This document shows positions 44,828 to 54,141 of a stretch of 64,000 bases of DNA, in pieces (positions within the stretch are counted from its first letter, which is position 1; the number at the start of each line of letters is the position of its first letter). The notes beneath the pieces were generated by a model. It had not been told where the DNA came from. It saw nothing but the letters and a program-made list of their open reading frames with translations, and ran no database searches. A program made the position numbers and the translations under genes. This DNA is from Amycolatopsis sp. EV170708-02-1 (GTDB lineage: Bacteria > Actinomycetota > Actinomycetes > Mycobacteriales > Pseudonocardiaceae): positions 1,612,001 through 1,676,000 of the forward strand of contig NZ_CP092497.1 in the NCBI RefSeq assembly GCF_022479115.1. Reading direction: 5' to 3'.

Positions 44828-45791
44828 TCAGAGGCCGCGTTCCGGGTACCCGACCTCGATCGCGCTGACGTCGTCGAGCGCGGAGCGGATGGCGGGCGGG
44901 AGCGTGATCTCCTCGGCCGTGAGCGAACCGGTCAGCTGACCCGTGTCACGGGCTCCGACCACGGGCGCGACCACGCCGGGCCGGTCGCGGACCCACGCCA
45001 GCGCGACGGCCAGCGGCGAGGTGCCGAGGCCGTCCGCGGCCGTCGCGACCGCCTGCACGATCCGGGCCGCGCGATCGGTCCGGTGATGTTCGACATAGCC
45101 CGCGAAAACACTCGAAGCGCCGCGCGAATCGGCGGGGGTCCCAGTGCGGTACTTGCCGGTGAGCACACCCCGGCCGAGCGGCGCCCACGGCAGGAGCCCG
45201 ATGCCGTGGTGCTCGGCCGCGGGGACGACCTCGCGATCGACCCCGCGTTCCAGCAGCGAGTACTCGACCTGCGTCGAGACCAGCGGGGCGACGGCGGAAC
45301 TGCGGGCCGCGGCGGTCGCCAGCTGCCAGCCCGAGTAGTTGGAGACGCCGACGTAGCGGGCCTTTCCGCTGGTCACGGCGTATTCGAGGGCGGCGAGGGT
45401 CTCGTCGACCGGCACGGTGGTGTCCCAGGCGTGCAGCTGCCACAGGTCGATGTGGTCGGTGCCGAGCCGGCGCAGCGATCCTTCGAGCGCGCTCAGCAGG
45501 GCACCGCGCGAGGCTCCGCCCCGAACGGGCCGTCGGTGCGGCGGGCGACGGCCTTGGTGGCGAGCACGATGTCGTCCCGGGGACCAGGTCGCCGAGCAGC
45601 GCGCCGAGGACGCGCTCGCTCTCCCCTTCGCCGTAGATGTCGGCGGTGTCGACCAGGGTGCCCCCGGCGTCGACGAACGCGACCAGCTGGCTGGCCGCCT
45701 CCTCCGAGTCGGTGTCGCCACCCCACGTCATGGTCCCGAGGGCCATCCGCGAGACCCGAAGTCCCGACCGGCCGAGCTGTCGCTTTTCCAC
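44828..45791 (-). pseudogene. Aldo/keto reductase with two single-base frameshifts
   Basis: Start GTG 45791. Frame 1 holds LGTMTWGGDTDSEEAASQLVAFVDAGGTLVDTADIYGEGESERVLG. Frame 2 gives RDDIVLATKAVARRTDGPFG, and frame 3 LGTDHIDLWQLHAWDTTVPVDETLAALEYAVTSGKARYVGVSNYSGWQLA to the end. The junctions are near 45576-45582 and 45519-45522; adding one C and one G (minus strand) to 4-base runs restores one 321-residue AKR with the catalytic Asp, Tyr and Lys. Total length is exactly two bases short. Sequencing error or real decay; otherwise an NADPH-dependent reductase. Confidence 0.8.
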
Positions 45792-45854
45792 GACGGGCGA
45801 GCCTAGCCGGAAGGCAAGTGCGGGTCGCGGAGCAGGTGAGCGTGTCGTGATCGA

Positions 45855-45883
45855 GTACCACCGTGCGGGTCATCGGCTGTCAA
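45855..45883 (-). promoter_or_regulatory. Promoter of the aldo/keto reductase gene
   Basis: On the minus strand TTGACA (45883-45878), a 17-bp spacer and TGGTAC (45860-45855); the leader is about 60 bases. Confidence 0.45.
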
Positions 45884-45927
45884 CACCCTGAACGGAGGAG
45901 TGACACTCCGATGGATACATTCACGCC

Positions 45928-46974
45928 GTGCGACTCGGACTGAACTTGGGCTATTGGGGCGCGGGGAACGACGCGGCCAACCTGGCATTGGCAAAGAAGG
46001 CGGACGAACTGGACTACGCGGTCGTCTGGGCCGCGGAGGCCTACGGTTCGGACGCGCCGACGGTGCTCTCATGGGTGGCGGCGCAGACCTCACGGATCGA
46101 CGTGGGCAGCGCGGTGTTGCAGATCCCCGCGAGGACTCCGGCGATGACCGCGATGACCGCCGCGACCCTGGACACGCTTTCCGGCGGCCGGTTCCGCCTC
46201 GGCCTCGGTGTTTCCGGCCCGCAGGTCTCCGAAGGCTGGCACGGCGTGAAGTTCGCCTCGCCGCTCGGCCGCACTCGCGAATACGTCGAGATCGTCCGCA
46301 AGGCGCTGAGCCGCGACCGGGTGCGGTACGACGGCGACCACTTCCAGCTGCCGCTTCCCGGCGGGCCCGGCAAGGCGCTGACCCTGACCGTGCACCCCGT
46401 GCGGGAAGAGATCCCCGTGTACCTGGCCGCCATCGGCCCGAAGAACCTCGAACTGACCGGTGAGATCGCGAACGGCTGGCTGCCGGTGTTCTACTCGCCC
46501 GAGCACGCCGGTGAGCAGCTGAAGCTGATCCAGGCCGGGGCCGACAAGGCCGGGCGCACCCTCGACGCGTTCGACGTCGTCCCCACCGTCCCGCTGGTGG
46601 TCGGCGACGACTGGAAGGCCTGCGCCGACGCGGTCCGCGGGTACGCGGCGCTGTACATCGGCGGGATGGGCAGCCGCGAGAAGAACTTCTACAACCAGCT
46701 CGCCTGCCGGATGGGTTTCGAGCGCGAAGCCGCCGACGTGCAGCAGAAGTACCTGGGCAAGGACTACGAGGGCGCCATGGCGGCCGTCCCGCTGGAGTTC
46801 ATCGACGCGACGTCGTTGCTGGGGCCCAAGGAGCGCATCGCCGAGCGGATGCAGGCCTTCGCGGAGTCCGGCGTCACGACGCTGACCGTCGCCCCCGCCA
46901 TGCCGGATCCTGAGGGTTCCGCACACGCCCTCGAGGTCGCGGCCGAAGCGATCGAATCGGCCGGTGTCGCCTGA
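45928..46974 (+). CDS. LLM-class F420-dependent oxidoreductase
   Basis: 348 residues. [105 protein letters not shown] is the luciferase-like TIM-barrel of F420-dependent enzymes. The substrate is not deducible. TACATT lies 6 bases before GTG 45928 (leaderless). It overlaps uppP by one base (TGATG). Confidence 0.88.
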   Translation: MRLGLNLGYWGAGNDAANLALAKKADELDYAVVWAAEAYGSDAPTVLSWVAAQTSRIDVGSAVLQIPARTPAMTAMTAATLDTLSGGRFRLGLGVSGPQVSEGWHGVKFASPLGRTREYVEIVRKALSRDRVRYDGDHFQLPLPGGPGKALTLTVHPVREEIPVYLAAIGPKNLELTGEIANGWLPVFYSPEHAGEQLKLIQAGADKAGRTLDAFDVVPTVPLVVGDDWKACADAVRGYAALYIGGMGSREKNFYNQLACRMGFEREAADVQQKYLGKDYEGAMAAVPLEFIDATSLLGPKERIAERMQAFAESGVTTLTVAPAMPDPEGSAHALEVAAEAIESAGVA

Positions 46975-47813
46975 TGGGATGGTTCGAAGCACTGGTCCTC
47001 GGGCTCGTCCAGGGCCTGACGGAGTTCCTGCCGATCTCGTCCAGCGCGCACCTGCGGATCACCGCGGCGCTCGCCGGCTGGGACGACCCGGGTGCCGCGT
47101 TCACCGCGGTGACCCAGATCGGCACCGAACTCGCGGTCATCCTGTACTTCTCGGCGAAGATCGGGCGGATCCTGCGCGCCTGGTTCTTCTCGATCTATAA
47201 GAAGGACTGGCGCCGCGACCCCGACGCCCGGCTGGGCTGGCTGATCATCGTCGGCTCGATGCCGATCGTGGTGCTGGGCCTGCTGCTGCAGGACGCCATC
47301 GACGAAACCTTCCGTGACCTGCGGATCACCGCGACCACGCTGATCGTGTTCGGCCTGATCCTCCTGGTGGCCGACCGCATCGGGAAACAGCAGCGCACCC
47401 TCGACCACCTGACCGTGCCGCACGGCCTCGGCTTCGGGTTCGCGCAGGCGCTGGCGCTGATCCCGGGTGTCTCGCGCTCCGGCGGCACCACCAGCGCCGG
47501 GCTGCTGCTCGGCTACACCCGCGCGGAGGCGGCGGAGTACTCCTTCCTGCTGGCGCTGCCCGCGGTGTTCGGCTCGGGCCTGTACAAGCTGACCGACATC
47601 GGCAAGGACGGCGCCCCGGCGCAGTGGGGGCCGACAATCCTGGCCACGCTGGTCGCGTTCGGTGTCGGGTACGCGGTCATCGCTTGGCTGATGTCCTACA
47701 TCAAGACCAAGAGCTTCGTGCCGTTCGTGATCTACCGGCTCGTGCTCGGCGCGCTGCTGTTCGTCCTGATCTTCACCGGTGTCCTGGACCCTGGCGCGGG
47801 CCCGCACCTGTAA
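46974..47813 (+). CDS. uppP: Undecaprenyl-diphosphatase
   Basis: 279 residues, multi-pass membrane protein. [21 protein letters not shown] (E-x-x-x-E motif region and catalytic Ser) and [46 protein letters not shown] (PGxSRSG) are the BacA/UppP signatures. It recycles undecaprenyl diphosphate at the outer membrane face for peptidoglycan synthesis and gives bacitracin tolerance when abundant. Coupled to the LLM gene; followed by palindrome copy 3. Confidence 0.95.
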   Translation: MGWFEALVLGLVQGLTEFLPISSSAHLRITAALAGWDDPGAAFTAVTQIGTELAVILYFSAKIGRILRAWFFSIYKKDWRRDPDARLGWLIIVGSMPIVVLGLLLQDAIDETFRDLRITATTLIVFGLILLVADRIGKQQRTLDHLTVPHGLGFGFAQALALIPGVSRSGGTTSAGLLLGYTRAEAAEYSFLLALPAVFGSGLYKLTDIGKDGAPAQWGPTILATLVAFGVGYAVIAWLMSYIKTKSFVPFVIYRLVLGALLFVLIFTGVLDPGAGPHL

Positions 47814-47823
47814 ACGCTCGTGT

Positions 47824-47869
47824 CTCGTGAGTGGTAAGGACGGTTAGAACCGTCCTTACCACTCACGAG
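47824..47869. repeat. Palindromic repeat family A, copy 3 (terminator-like)
   Basis: Perfect 22-bp arms starting CTCGTGAGTGGTAAGG, loop AG; 11 bases after the uppP stop and 40 bases before the next start. Confidence 0.9.
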
Positions 47870-47909
47870 GTTTTCGAGGGGGCAAAGCACGGCACGTAGG
47901 GTGGGCCAC

Positions 47910-48620
47910 GTGAGTACTGTGATCCTTCTGCGCCACGGCAAGTCCACGGCGAACGGTTCGGGCGTCCTGGCCGGGCGCACGCCCAAGGTCGGCCTGGACG
48001 ACACCGGCCGGGCGCAGGCGGCAGCGCTCGTCGAGCGCCTGGCCCCGGTCCCGCTCGCCGAGCTGGTGGTCTCGCCGATGCTCCGCTGCCGTCAGACGGT
48101 CGCGAAGCTGGCCGAGGCACGCGGTCTGGACAAGATCAAAGAGCCCGGTTTGTCCGAAGTGGACTACGGCGACTGGACCGGGCGCGCGCTCAAGGATCTG
48201 TTCTCCGAACCCCTCTGGCGGGTCGTGCAGGCACATCCGTCGGCCGCGGTCTTCCCCGGGGGCGAGGGGCTCGCCGAGATGCAGGCACGGTCGGTCGCGG
48301 CCGTCCGCGCGCACGACGCGCGGATCACCGAGAAGCACGGCGAGAACGCGGTCTGGCTCTTATGCAGTCATGGCGATGTGATCAAGGCGATCCTCGCCGA
48401 CGCGCTCGGCCAGCATCTCGATTCGTTCCAGCGGATCGTGGTCGACCCGGCGTCGGTTTCGGTCGTCCGGTACACCGAGACTCGTCCGTTCGTGTTGCGC
48501 GTCAACGACAACGGTGGCGACCTCGCCGGTATCGTCCCACCGCCGCCCAAGGCGAAAGCCAAGCGTGGCAAGGGAAAACAGAGCTCCGACGCGGTGGTGG
48601 GCGGTACCACCGGAGCGTGA
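47910..48620 (+). CDS. Histidine phosphatase (phosphoglycerate-mutase-like) protein
   Basis: 236 residues. VILLRHGKSTANGSG is the R-H-G motif with the catalytic His, ELVVSPMLRCRQTVAKLAE the second Arg, YGDWTGRALKDL the Glu/Asp region, and WLLCSHGDVIKAILADALG the second His. A basic C-terminal tail (PPPPKAKAKRGKGKQ) follows. Substrate unknown (MSMEG_4193 type). TAGGGT lies 7 bases before GTG 47910, a leaderless arrangement. Confidence 0.9.
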   Translation: MSTVILLRHGKSTANGSGVLAGRTPKVGLDDTGRAQAAALVERLAPVPLAELVVSPMLRCRQTVAKLAEARGLDKIKEPGLSEVDYGDWTGRALKDLFSEPLWRVVQAHPSAAVFPGGEGLAEMQARSVAAVRAHDARITEKHGENAVWLLCSHGDVIKAILADALGQHLDSFQRIVVDPASVSVVRYTETRPFVLRVNDNGGDLAGIVPPPPKAKAKRGKGKQSSDAVVGGTTGA

Positions 48621-48722
48621 CCACTGCCGTCCGAGGTGTCACGCCACGGACGGCATCCACCGGCCCCTCACTGCCCGTAAGGTGGCCTGAACAGCAGATT
48701 CGACGACCCGGGAGCAACACCG

Positions 48723-50765
48723 ATGATTTCGCAGGACAACCCGTTCGCCGCGCCGAGTGAGCTGCCCTACGCCCTTCCGCCGTTCGACCGGATCGCCGAC
48801 GAACACTTCCTTCCCGCCTTCGAAGCGGGCCTTGCCGAGCACGCCGCCGAAATCGAGGAGATCGCGAACTCCGCGGAGCCGCCGACCTTCGAGAACACCA
48901 TCGTCGCGCTCGAAAAGTCCGGCAGGTTGCTGTCCCGCGTGTCGAGCGTGTTCTTCAACCTCGCCGGATCGAACGCGAACGACGAGATCCAGCGCGTGCA
49001 GGCCGAGATGGCACCGCGGCTGGCCGCGCACGCCGACGCCATCAACCTGAACCCGGCGCTGTTCGCCAGGATCAACTCCTTGTTCGAACGCAAGGACGAA
49101 CTCGGTCTCGACACCGAGTCGCTCCGCCTCCTGGAGCGGCACCACACCGACGTGCGCCGCGCCGGCGCCGGGTTGCCCGAGGCCGACCAGAAGCGCCTGC
49201 GCGAGCTGAACGAGCAGCTTTCGACGCTCTCGACCCGCTTCCAGCAGAACCTGCTCAAGGACACCAACGAGCTCGCCGTGGTCGTCGACGACGTCGTGGA
49301 GCTCGCGGGACTGGGCGAGGACGAGATCGCCACGGCCGCCGAGACCGCGGGCGAGGAAGGCAAGTACGTCCTCAAGCTGACCCTGCCGACGGCACAGGCC
49401 GCATTGGCCTCGCTGGAGGACCGTGCGCTGCGCGAGCGGATCTTCACCGCCTCGGTCTCCCGTGGGAACCGGGGCAACGAGTCCGACAACAACGAGGTCG
49501 TGGCCGAGCTGGTCCGCCTGCGGGCCGAGCGGGCCGCCGTGCTCGGCTTCCCCGACCACGCCTCGTACGTCATCGAGGACGAGACCGCGAAGACCGCTCA
49601 GGCCGCTGTCGGGCTCCTGGAACGTCTCGCGCCGGTCGCGGTCGCCAACGCCAAGGCGGAGGCCGAAGAACTGCAGCGCTACCTCGAAGCCGACATTCCC
49701 GGCGCGATCCTGCGGCCGTGGGACTGGGCGTTCTACGCCGAGCGCGTCCGCAAGGACCGGTTCAAGGTCGACACCGCCGCGCTGCGCCCGTACTTCGAGC
49801 TGAACCGCGTGCTGACCGACGGCGTCTTCTTCGCCGCGTCGAAGCTGTACGGCCTGAGCTTCACCGAGCGGGAAGACCTGCCGAGGTACCACCCCGAGGT
49901 CCGGATCTTCGAGGTATTCGACGCCGACGGCTCGGAACTCGGCCTGTTCCTGCTCGACTACTACGCCCGCGACTCCAAGCGCGGCGGCGCCTGGATGAAC
50001 AACTTCGTCGACCAGACGAAGCTCCTCGGCACCAAGACGGTCGTGGTGAACGTGCTCAACGTCGCCAAGCCGCCGGCAGGGGAGCCGACCCTGCTGACCT
50101 TCGACGAGGTCGTCACCGCGTTCCACGAGTTCGGGCACGCGCTGCACTCGCTGCTTTCCGACGTCGAGTACCCGATGTTCTCCGGTACCAACGTCCCGCG
50201 TGACTTCGTCGAGTACCCCTCGCAGGTCAACGAGATGTGGATGCTGTGGCCCGAGGTCCTGGCGAACTACGCCAAGCACCACGTGACCGGCGAGCCGCTG
50301 CCGCAGGAGCAGATCGACAAGCTCCTGGCCTCCCAGCAGTACGGCGAAGGCTTCTCGACCACCGAATACCTCGCGGCGTCCCTCCTCGACCAGGCGTGGC
50401 ACGCGCTGGGCACCGAGGACAACGTCGACGACGTCCAGCGGTTCGAGGCCGAGGCGCTGACCAAGGCCGGCGTCGCGCTGGAAGCGGTGCCGCCGCGCTA
50501 TCGCACCACCTACTTCGCGCACATCTTCAGCGGCGGCTACAGCGCCGGGTACTACTCCTACATCTGGAGCGAGGTCCTCGACGCCGACACCGTCCAGTGG
50601 TTCCGCGAGAACGGCGGGCTCACCAGGGAGAACGGTGACCACTTCCGCCGCGAACTGCTCGGGCGGGGCGGCAGCGTCGACCCGATGGCCGCCTTCCGCG
50701 CGTTCCGCGGCCGCGACCCGGAGATCGAGCCGCTGCTGAAGCGCCGCGGCCTCGCCGGGGCCTGA
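48723..50765 (+). CDS. M3-family zinc metallopeptidase (peptidyl-dipeptidase Dcp/oligopeptidase type)
   Basis: 680 residues, normal length. HEFGHALHSLLSD (His468-Glu469...His472) is the zinc motif, with the distal Glu in E-Y-P-S-Q-V-N-E-M-W. The helical cap (residues 1-250) and a final RGRDPEIEPLLKRRGL complete the fold. It degrades short peptides in the cytosol. GGGAG lies 8 bases before ATG 48723. Confidence 0.95.
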   Translation: MISQDNPFAAPSELPYALPPFDRIADEHFLPAFEAGLAEHAAEIEEIANSAEPPTFENTIVALEKSGRLLSRVSSVFFNLAGSNANDEIQRVQAEMAPRLAAHADAINLNPALFARINSLFERKDELGLDTESLRLLERHHTDVRRAGAGLPEADQKRLRELNEQLSTLSTRFQQNLLKDTNELAVVVDDVVELAGLGEDEIATAAETAGEEGKYVLKLTLPTAQAALASLEDRALRERIFTASVSRGNRGNESDNNEVVAELVRLRAERAAVLGFPDHASYVIEDETAKTAQAAVGLLERLAPVAVANAKAEAEELQRYLEADIPGAILRPWDWAFYAERVRKDRFKVDTAALRPYFELNRVLTDGVFFAASKLYGLSFTEREDLPRYHPEVRIFEVFDADGSELGLFLLDYYARDSKRGGAWMNNFVDQTKLLGTKTVVVNVLNVAKPPAGEPTLLTFDEVVTAFHEFGHALHSLLSDVEYPMFSGTNVPRDFVEYPSQVNEMWMLWPEVLANYAKHHVTGEPLPQEQIDKLLASQQYGEGFSTTEYLAASLLDQAWHALGTEDNVDDVQRFEAEALTKAGVALEAVPPRYRTTYFAHIFSGGYSAGYYSYIWSEVLDADTVQWFRENGGLTRENGDHFRRELLGRGGSVDPMAAFRAFRGRDPEIEPLLKRRGLAGA

Positions 50766-50778
50766 TCTTCCTGACGGT

Positions 50779-50815
50779 CTCCCCGCCCGGGCACCCCCAG
50801 TGCCCAGGCGGGGAG
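50779..50815. terminator. Bidirectional hairpin terminator
   Basis: CTCCCCGCC pairs with GGCGGGGAG and an inner GGGCA with TGCCC (one mismatch between), loop about 7 bases, between convergent stops. Confidence 0.8.
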
Positions 50816-50822
50816 GCCGCGT

Positions 50823-52045
50823 TCAGGAGGCGAGTTCGGCGACGGCCGCGGCGACGTCGTCCACTTCCCGCTCGGTGTTGTAGTAGTGCGGGCTCAGCCG
50901 CAGGCACCAGTCGACGTCCTTGTCCCCGAAGTCGAACTGCGCGAACTCCCGGTAGCTGAGCGCCGAGTTGATCCGCCTGGCGTCCATCGCCTCCTTGAAG
51001 GGCACGGCTTCCCAGCCCTTGATGGAGAACGTCACCAAGGCGCCCAGTTCCGGTCCCCGGTCGAGCACTTCGACACCCGCGATGGCGCCCAGACCGGCCC
51101 GCAGCCTCGCCGCGAGCGCGGGCGTGCGTCGTGAGATCGCCTCCAGGCCGACCTCACGGGCATATCTCGCCGCGGCCGCGCATCCGAGCACGGTGGCGTA
51201 AGGGAATTCCCACTCTTCGAAGCGGGAAGCCGACTTCGCGGGTTCGTATGCGCCGGGCGCGCTCCAGCGGGCGCCGTGCATGTCGATGAACAACGGCTCG
51301 TGCCCGGCTTCGAGGAACCGGTCGGAGGCGAACAGGAACCCCGAACCGCGTGGACCGCGCAGGAATTTGCGGCACGTCGAGGTGAGCAGGTCGGCGCCGA
51401 TCTCTTCGACGTCGATGGGGTACTGGCCGATCGACTGGCAGGCGTCGACAAGGTACAGCAGGCTGAGCTCCCGGCAGTGCCGCCCGATTTCGGCGACCGG
51501 CTGGACGAGCCCCGAGTTGGTCGGGATATGCGTGGCGGCGACCAGTTTCGGTCTCCTCGTGTGCATCAGGGCCGCCATGGCCTCGACGTCGACACCGCCT
51601 TCCCGGGTGTCCGGTGCGTGCACGATCTCGACGCCGAACCGCTTCCGCAGCGACAGGAACGCGATCTGGTTGGAGATGAGTCGTTGCGGGTGGTGAGCAC
51701 GACGTCCCCGGGTTCGAACCGGATCGAGGAAAGCGCGGTGGAATAGGCGTGGGTGGCGCTCGCCGCGAAGGCGATGTTGCGGGGCCTCGCGTTGATCAAG
51801 GCGGCGATCTCACGGTAGAAGCCCGCGACCTGATCCGACCGCGCCGCGGCGGCCTCGTAACCGCCGATCTCGGCTTCGAGGTTCAGATGATCGAGCATGG
51901 CGGCCAGCACCGGCTTCGCCAGAAGCCCGCAGCCCGCGTTGTTGAAATGGACGACCTTCTCGCTGCCCGGCGTGTCGGCTCGCAGGGCGGGAACGTCCAG
52001 TAGTGATTCCGCCCGATTTCCAGTAGCACTATCATGTTCCTTCAT
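50823..52045 (-). pseudogene. Class V aminotransferase/cysteine-desulfurase-like PLP enzyme, one frameshift
   Basis: ATG 52045. Frame 1: residues 1-127 with VVHFNNAGCGLLAKPVL, NIAFAASATHAYSTALSS. Frame 2: LVAATHIPTNSGLVQPVAEIGRHCRELSLLYLVDACQSIGQYPIDV, LTSTCRKFLRGPRGSGFLF (PLP Lys). The junction is at 51678-51679; restoring one base gives R-N-D-Y-I-S-N-Q and a 407-residue protein. Total length is one base short. It diverges from a MocR regulator, and the two start codons overlap; such pairs are often regulator and PLP-enzyme target. Confidence 0.8.
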
Positions 52046-52061
52046 GTCGGATAGTAGCACT
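52022..52061. promoter_or_regulatory. Divergent MocR/aminotransferase control region with direct repeats
   Basis: AGTAGCACT occurs twice in direct orientation (52022-52030, 52053-52061), 31 bp apart, and ACTATC/GATAGT form an inverted pair between. TATCAT (52030-52035) is 8 bases before the plus ATG, and TACTAT (52056-52051, minus) 5 bases before the minus ATG. The two start codons share CATG at 52043-52046. MocR proteins typically bind spaced direct repeats. Confidence 0.6.
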
Positions 52062-53415
52062 TCCGCCCTCGTGCTCCAGCTGCGTTCGCTGATCCGCGCG
52101 GCGGCCGCGGGGGACCGGTTGCCCAGCAGCCGTGAGCTGATCGAGCGCTACCGGGTCGGCCCGGTGACGGTCTCGCGCGCGATCGCTCAGCTGGCGGCCG
52201 AGGGCGCTGTCGTGACCCGCCCCGGAAGCGGCACGTATGTGGCGGCCAGGCCGTCGACAATGGACGGACCACTCGACACGGCCTGGCAGACCGTCGCGCT
52301 GACCGACCGCACCGTCGACACCACGTCGCTGACCGGCGTCCTCGGCCCGCCGCCGGAGGGCGCGATCCTCCTCGACGGCGGGTACCCGCACCGATCACTG
52401 CAGGCGACCCGCTTCCTGAGCGCGGCGCTCGCGGGCAGGGCGCCGCCCGGACTCCTGGGATCGGGCCCCCGCCACGGGGCTGGCCGCGCTGAGGTCGGTG
52501 TTCGCGGGGCCTGCCGGTGCGTCGCCGGACGACGTTCTGATCACCGCCGGCGGTCAGAGCGGGCTCTCCATGGCGTTCCGGGCGATCGCGGCGCCCGGCA
52601 GCCCGGTCCTCGTCGAATCGCCGACCTATCCGGGAGCGCTCGCCGCCGCGCGGGCGGCGGGGCTCCGTCCGGTACCGGTCCCGATCGACTACGACGGGGT
52701 CCGGCCGGATCTGCTGGCCGAGGCGTTCGCGATGACCGGCGCCCGGCTCTTCTACTGCCAGCCCACCTTCCACAACCCGACCGGGACCGTGCTCACGCCG
52801 GAGCGCCGCACTCAGGTGCTGGAGGTGGCGCGGGCGGCGGGCGCCTTCGTGCTGGAGGACGACTTCGCGCGGCACCTTTCGCACGGTGTCACGGCACCGC
52901 GTCCGCTGATCACCGACGACCGCGACGGCACGGTCGTCCATCTGACGTCGGTGACCAAGGCCGCCGCGCCGAGCCTCCGGATCGGGGCGCTCATCGCGCG
53001 TGGGCCCGTTCTCGACCGGATGAAGGCGATCCGGCGGGTCGACGACTTCTTCGTCTCCCGTCCGTTGCAGGAGGCGGCTCTCGAACTGCTCAGCGCGCCG
53101 TCCTGGGAACGTCATGTGCGGAAACTGGGCACCGAATTGCGAGAGCGGTGCGGAAAGGCGGCCGCGGCGCTGGCGGGGGAGTGTCCTGAATGGACTGTCG
53201 CGCGGCTGCCGGAGGGTGGGTTGCACCTGTGGGTGCGGCTACCGGCGGGGAGCGACGCCAACGCGGTCGCCCGTGCGGCGAGGGAACGGGGAGTCGTGGT
53301 CGGGGCGGGGGACCGGTTCTTCGCCGCCGAACCAGCCGGACCGTTCCTCCGGCTCGGCTTCGCCGCCGCGGCCGACATCGCCGAACTCGCCGAAGGCATC
53401 AGGCGCCTGAGCTGA
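52044..53415 (+). pseudogene. MocR/GntR-type PLP-dependent regulator, one frameshift
   Basis: ATG 52044. N-terminal GntR winged helix (LVLQLRSLIRAAAAGDRLPSSRELIERYRVGPVTVSRAIAQLAAEGAVVTRPGSGTYVA), then an aminotransferase-I-like domain in another frame (VLITAGGQSGLSMAFRAIAAPGSPVLVESPTYPG; QPTFHNPTG; LTSVTKAAAPSLRIG with the PLP Lys). The junction lies at 52436-52445; removing one base (for example one G of AGGGCG) gives a continuous reading through RRPDSWDRAPATGLAAL. Total length is one base over. Same caveat as its divergent partner. It probably controls the aminotransferase. Confidence 0.8.
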
Positions 53416-53418
53416 CTG

Positions 53419-53434
53419 TATAACGACCTATACG
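53419..53434. repeat. Intergenic 16-mer motif, copy 2
   Basis: GTATAACGACCTATAC, between convergent mocR-type and PAP2-type genes, where no promoter is expected. Related to 23171 and 56909. Confidence 0.5.
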
Positions 53435-53441
53435 GCTGGGC

Positions 53442-54071
53442 TCAGGCCAAAATCGCTTCGAGCAAAAGGTAAACACCACCGCCGAGGACGACACCGGCCC
53501 CCAAGCCGGCCGTGACCTCGGCCTTGGTGTGATCGCCGAGCTCGACCCGTGACCAGCAGACCCAGCCGACGCCGAGGAAGACCAGCGCGAGCCAGGGACC
53601 GTAGACGCGGATCAGCATCACGGCCGCACCCGCCGCCACCATCGCGTGCATCGAGATCTTGAACTTCAGCCCGAAGGTGATCGCGAGCGCGGCGATCAGG
53701 CAGACGAGTTCGGCGGCCGCGAGCGCGATCATCTCGTGCGGGGCGCCGCCGGCGATCAGGACGACGAATCCGGCGGTCAGGGAGCCGATGCAGACCGCGA
53801 ACGGGACGAGCCGTCCGGCGCGATCGGTGACATGGTGGCTGTCCCATTTGCCCTTCCGGGCCCCGTGCACGATCACGGCCATCGGGATCAGCGAGCCGGT
53901 GACACCGACGACGAGACCCCAGAGCACCGTCTCGCCGAAGTGGTATCCGGTGACCTTCCAGGCGACGATCAGCGGGAGACCGAGCACCCAGACCCACGGA
54001 GCGAGCACCTCGGTCGCGATCCGCGCGAGCCGTCGGCGGGTCCCGGGGGCTTCCGTGGTCTGGGTCGGCAT
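53442..54071 (-). CDS. PAP2-like/phosphoesterase-type membrane protein
   Basis: 209 residues with about six predicted membrane helices (VLAPWVWVLGLPLIVAW, ETVLWGLVVGVTGSLIPMAVIV, LVPFAVCIGSLTAGFVVLIAG and others). The K-x-S-M-H-A-M and G-D-H-T-K-A-E-V elements resemble the C2 and C3 motifs (S-x-H, D-H) of the PAP2 phosphatase fold, but a full C1 motif cannot be confirmed. A lipid phosphatase is the most likely role. GAGGAG lies 10 bases before ATG 54071. Confidence 0.65.
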   Translation of the reverse strand: MPTQTTEAPGTRRRLARIATEVLAPWVWVLGLPLIVAWKVTGYHFGETVLWGLVVGVTGSLIPMAVIVHGARKGKWDSHHVTDRAGRLVPFAVCIGSLTAGFVVLIAGGAPHEMIALAAAELVCLIAALAITFGLKFKISMHAMVAAGAAVMLIRVYGPWLALVFLGVGWVCWSRVELGDHTKAEVTAGLGAGVVLGGGVYLLLEAILA

Positions 54072-54106
54072 CGCGCGCGGTCTCCTCGGGGATGGTGGCT
54101 GGAGCG

Positions 54107-54136
54107 GCTCCTGCCGGACTCGCGTCCGGCAGGAGC
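54107..54136 (-). terminator. Hairpin terminator after the beta-helix gene
   Basis: Perfect 13-bp stem GCTCCTGCCGGAC with 54124-54136 and a 4-base loop, 6 bases after the beta-helix stop. Confidence 0.85.
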
Positions 54137-54141
54137 GGTGA

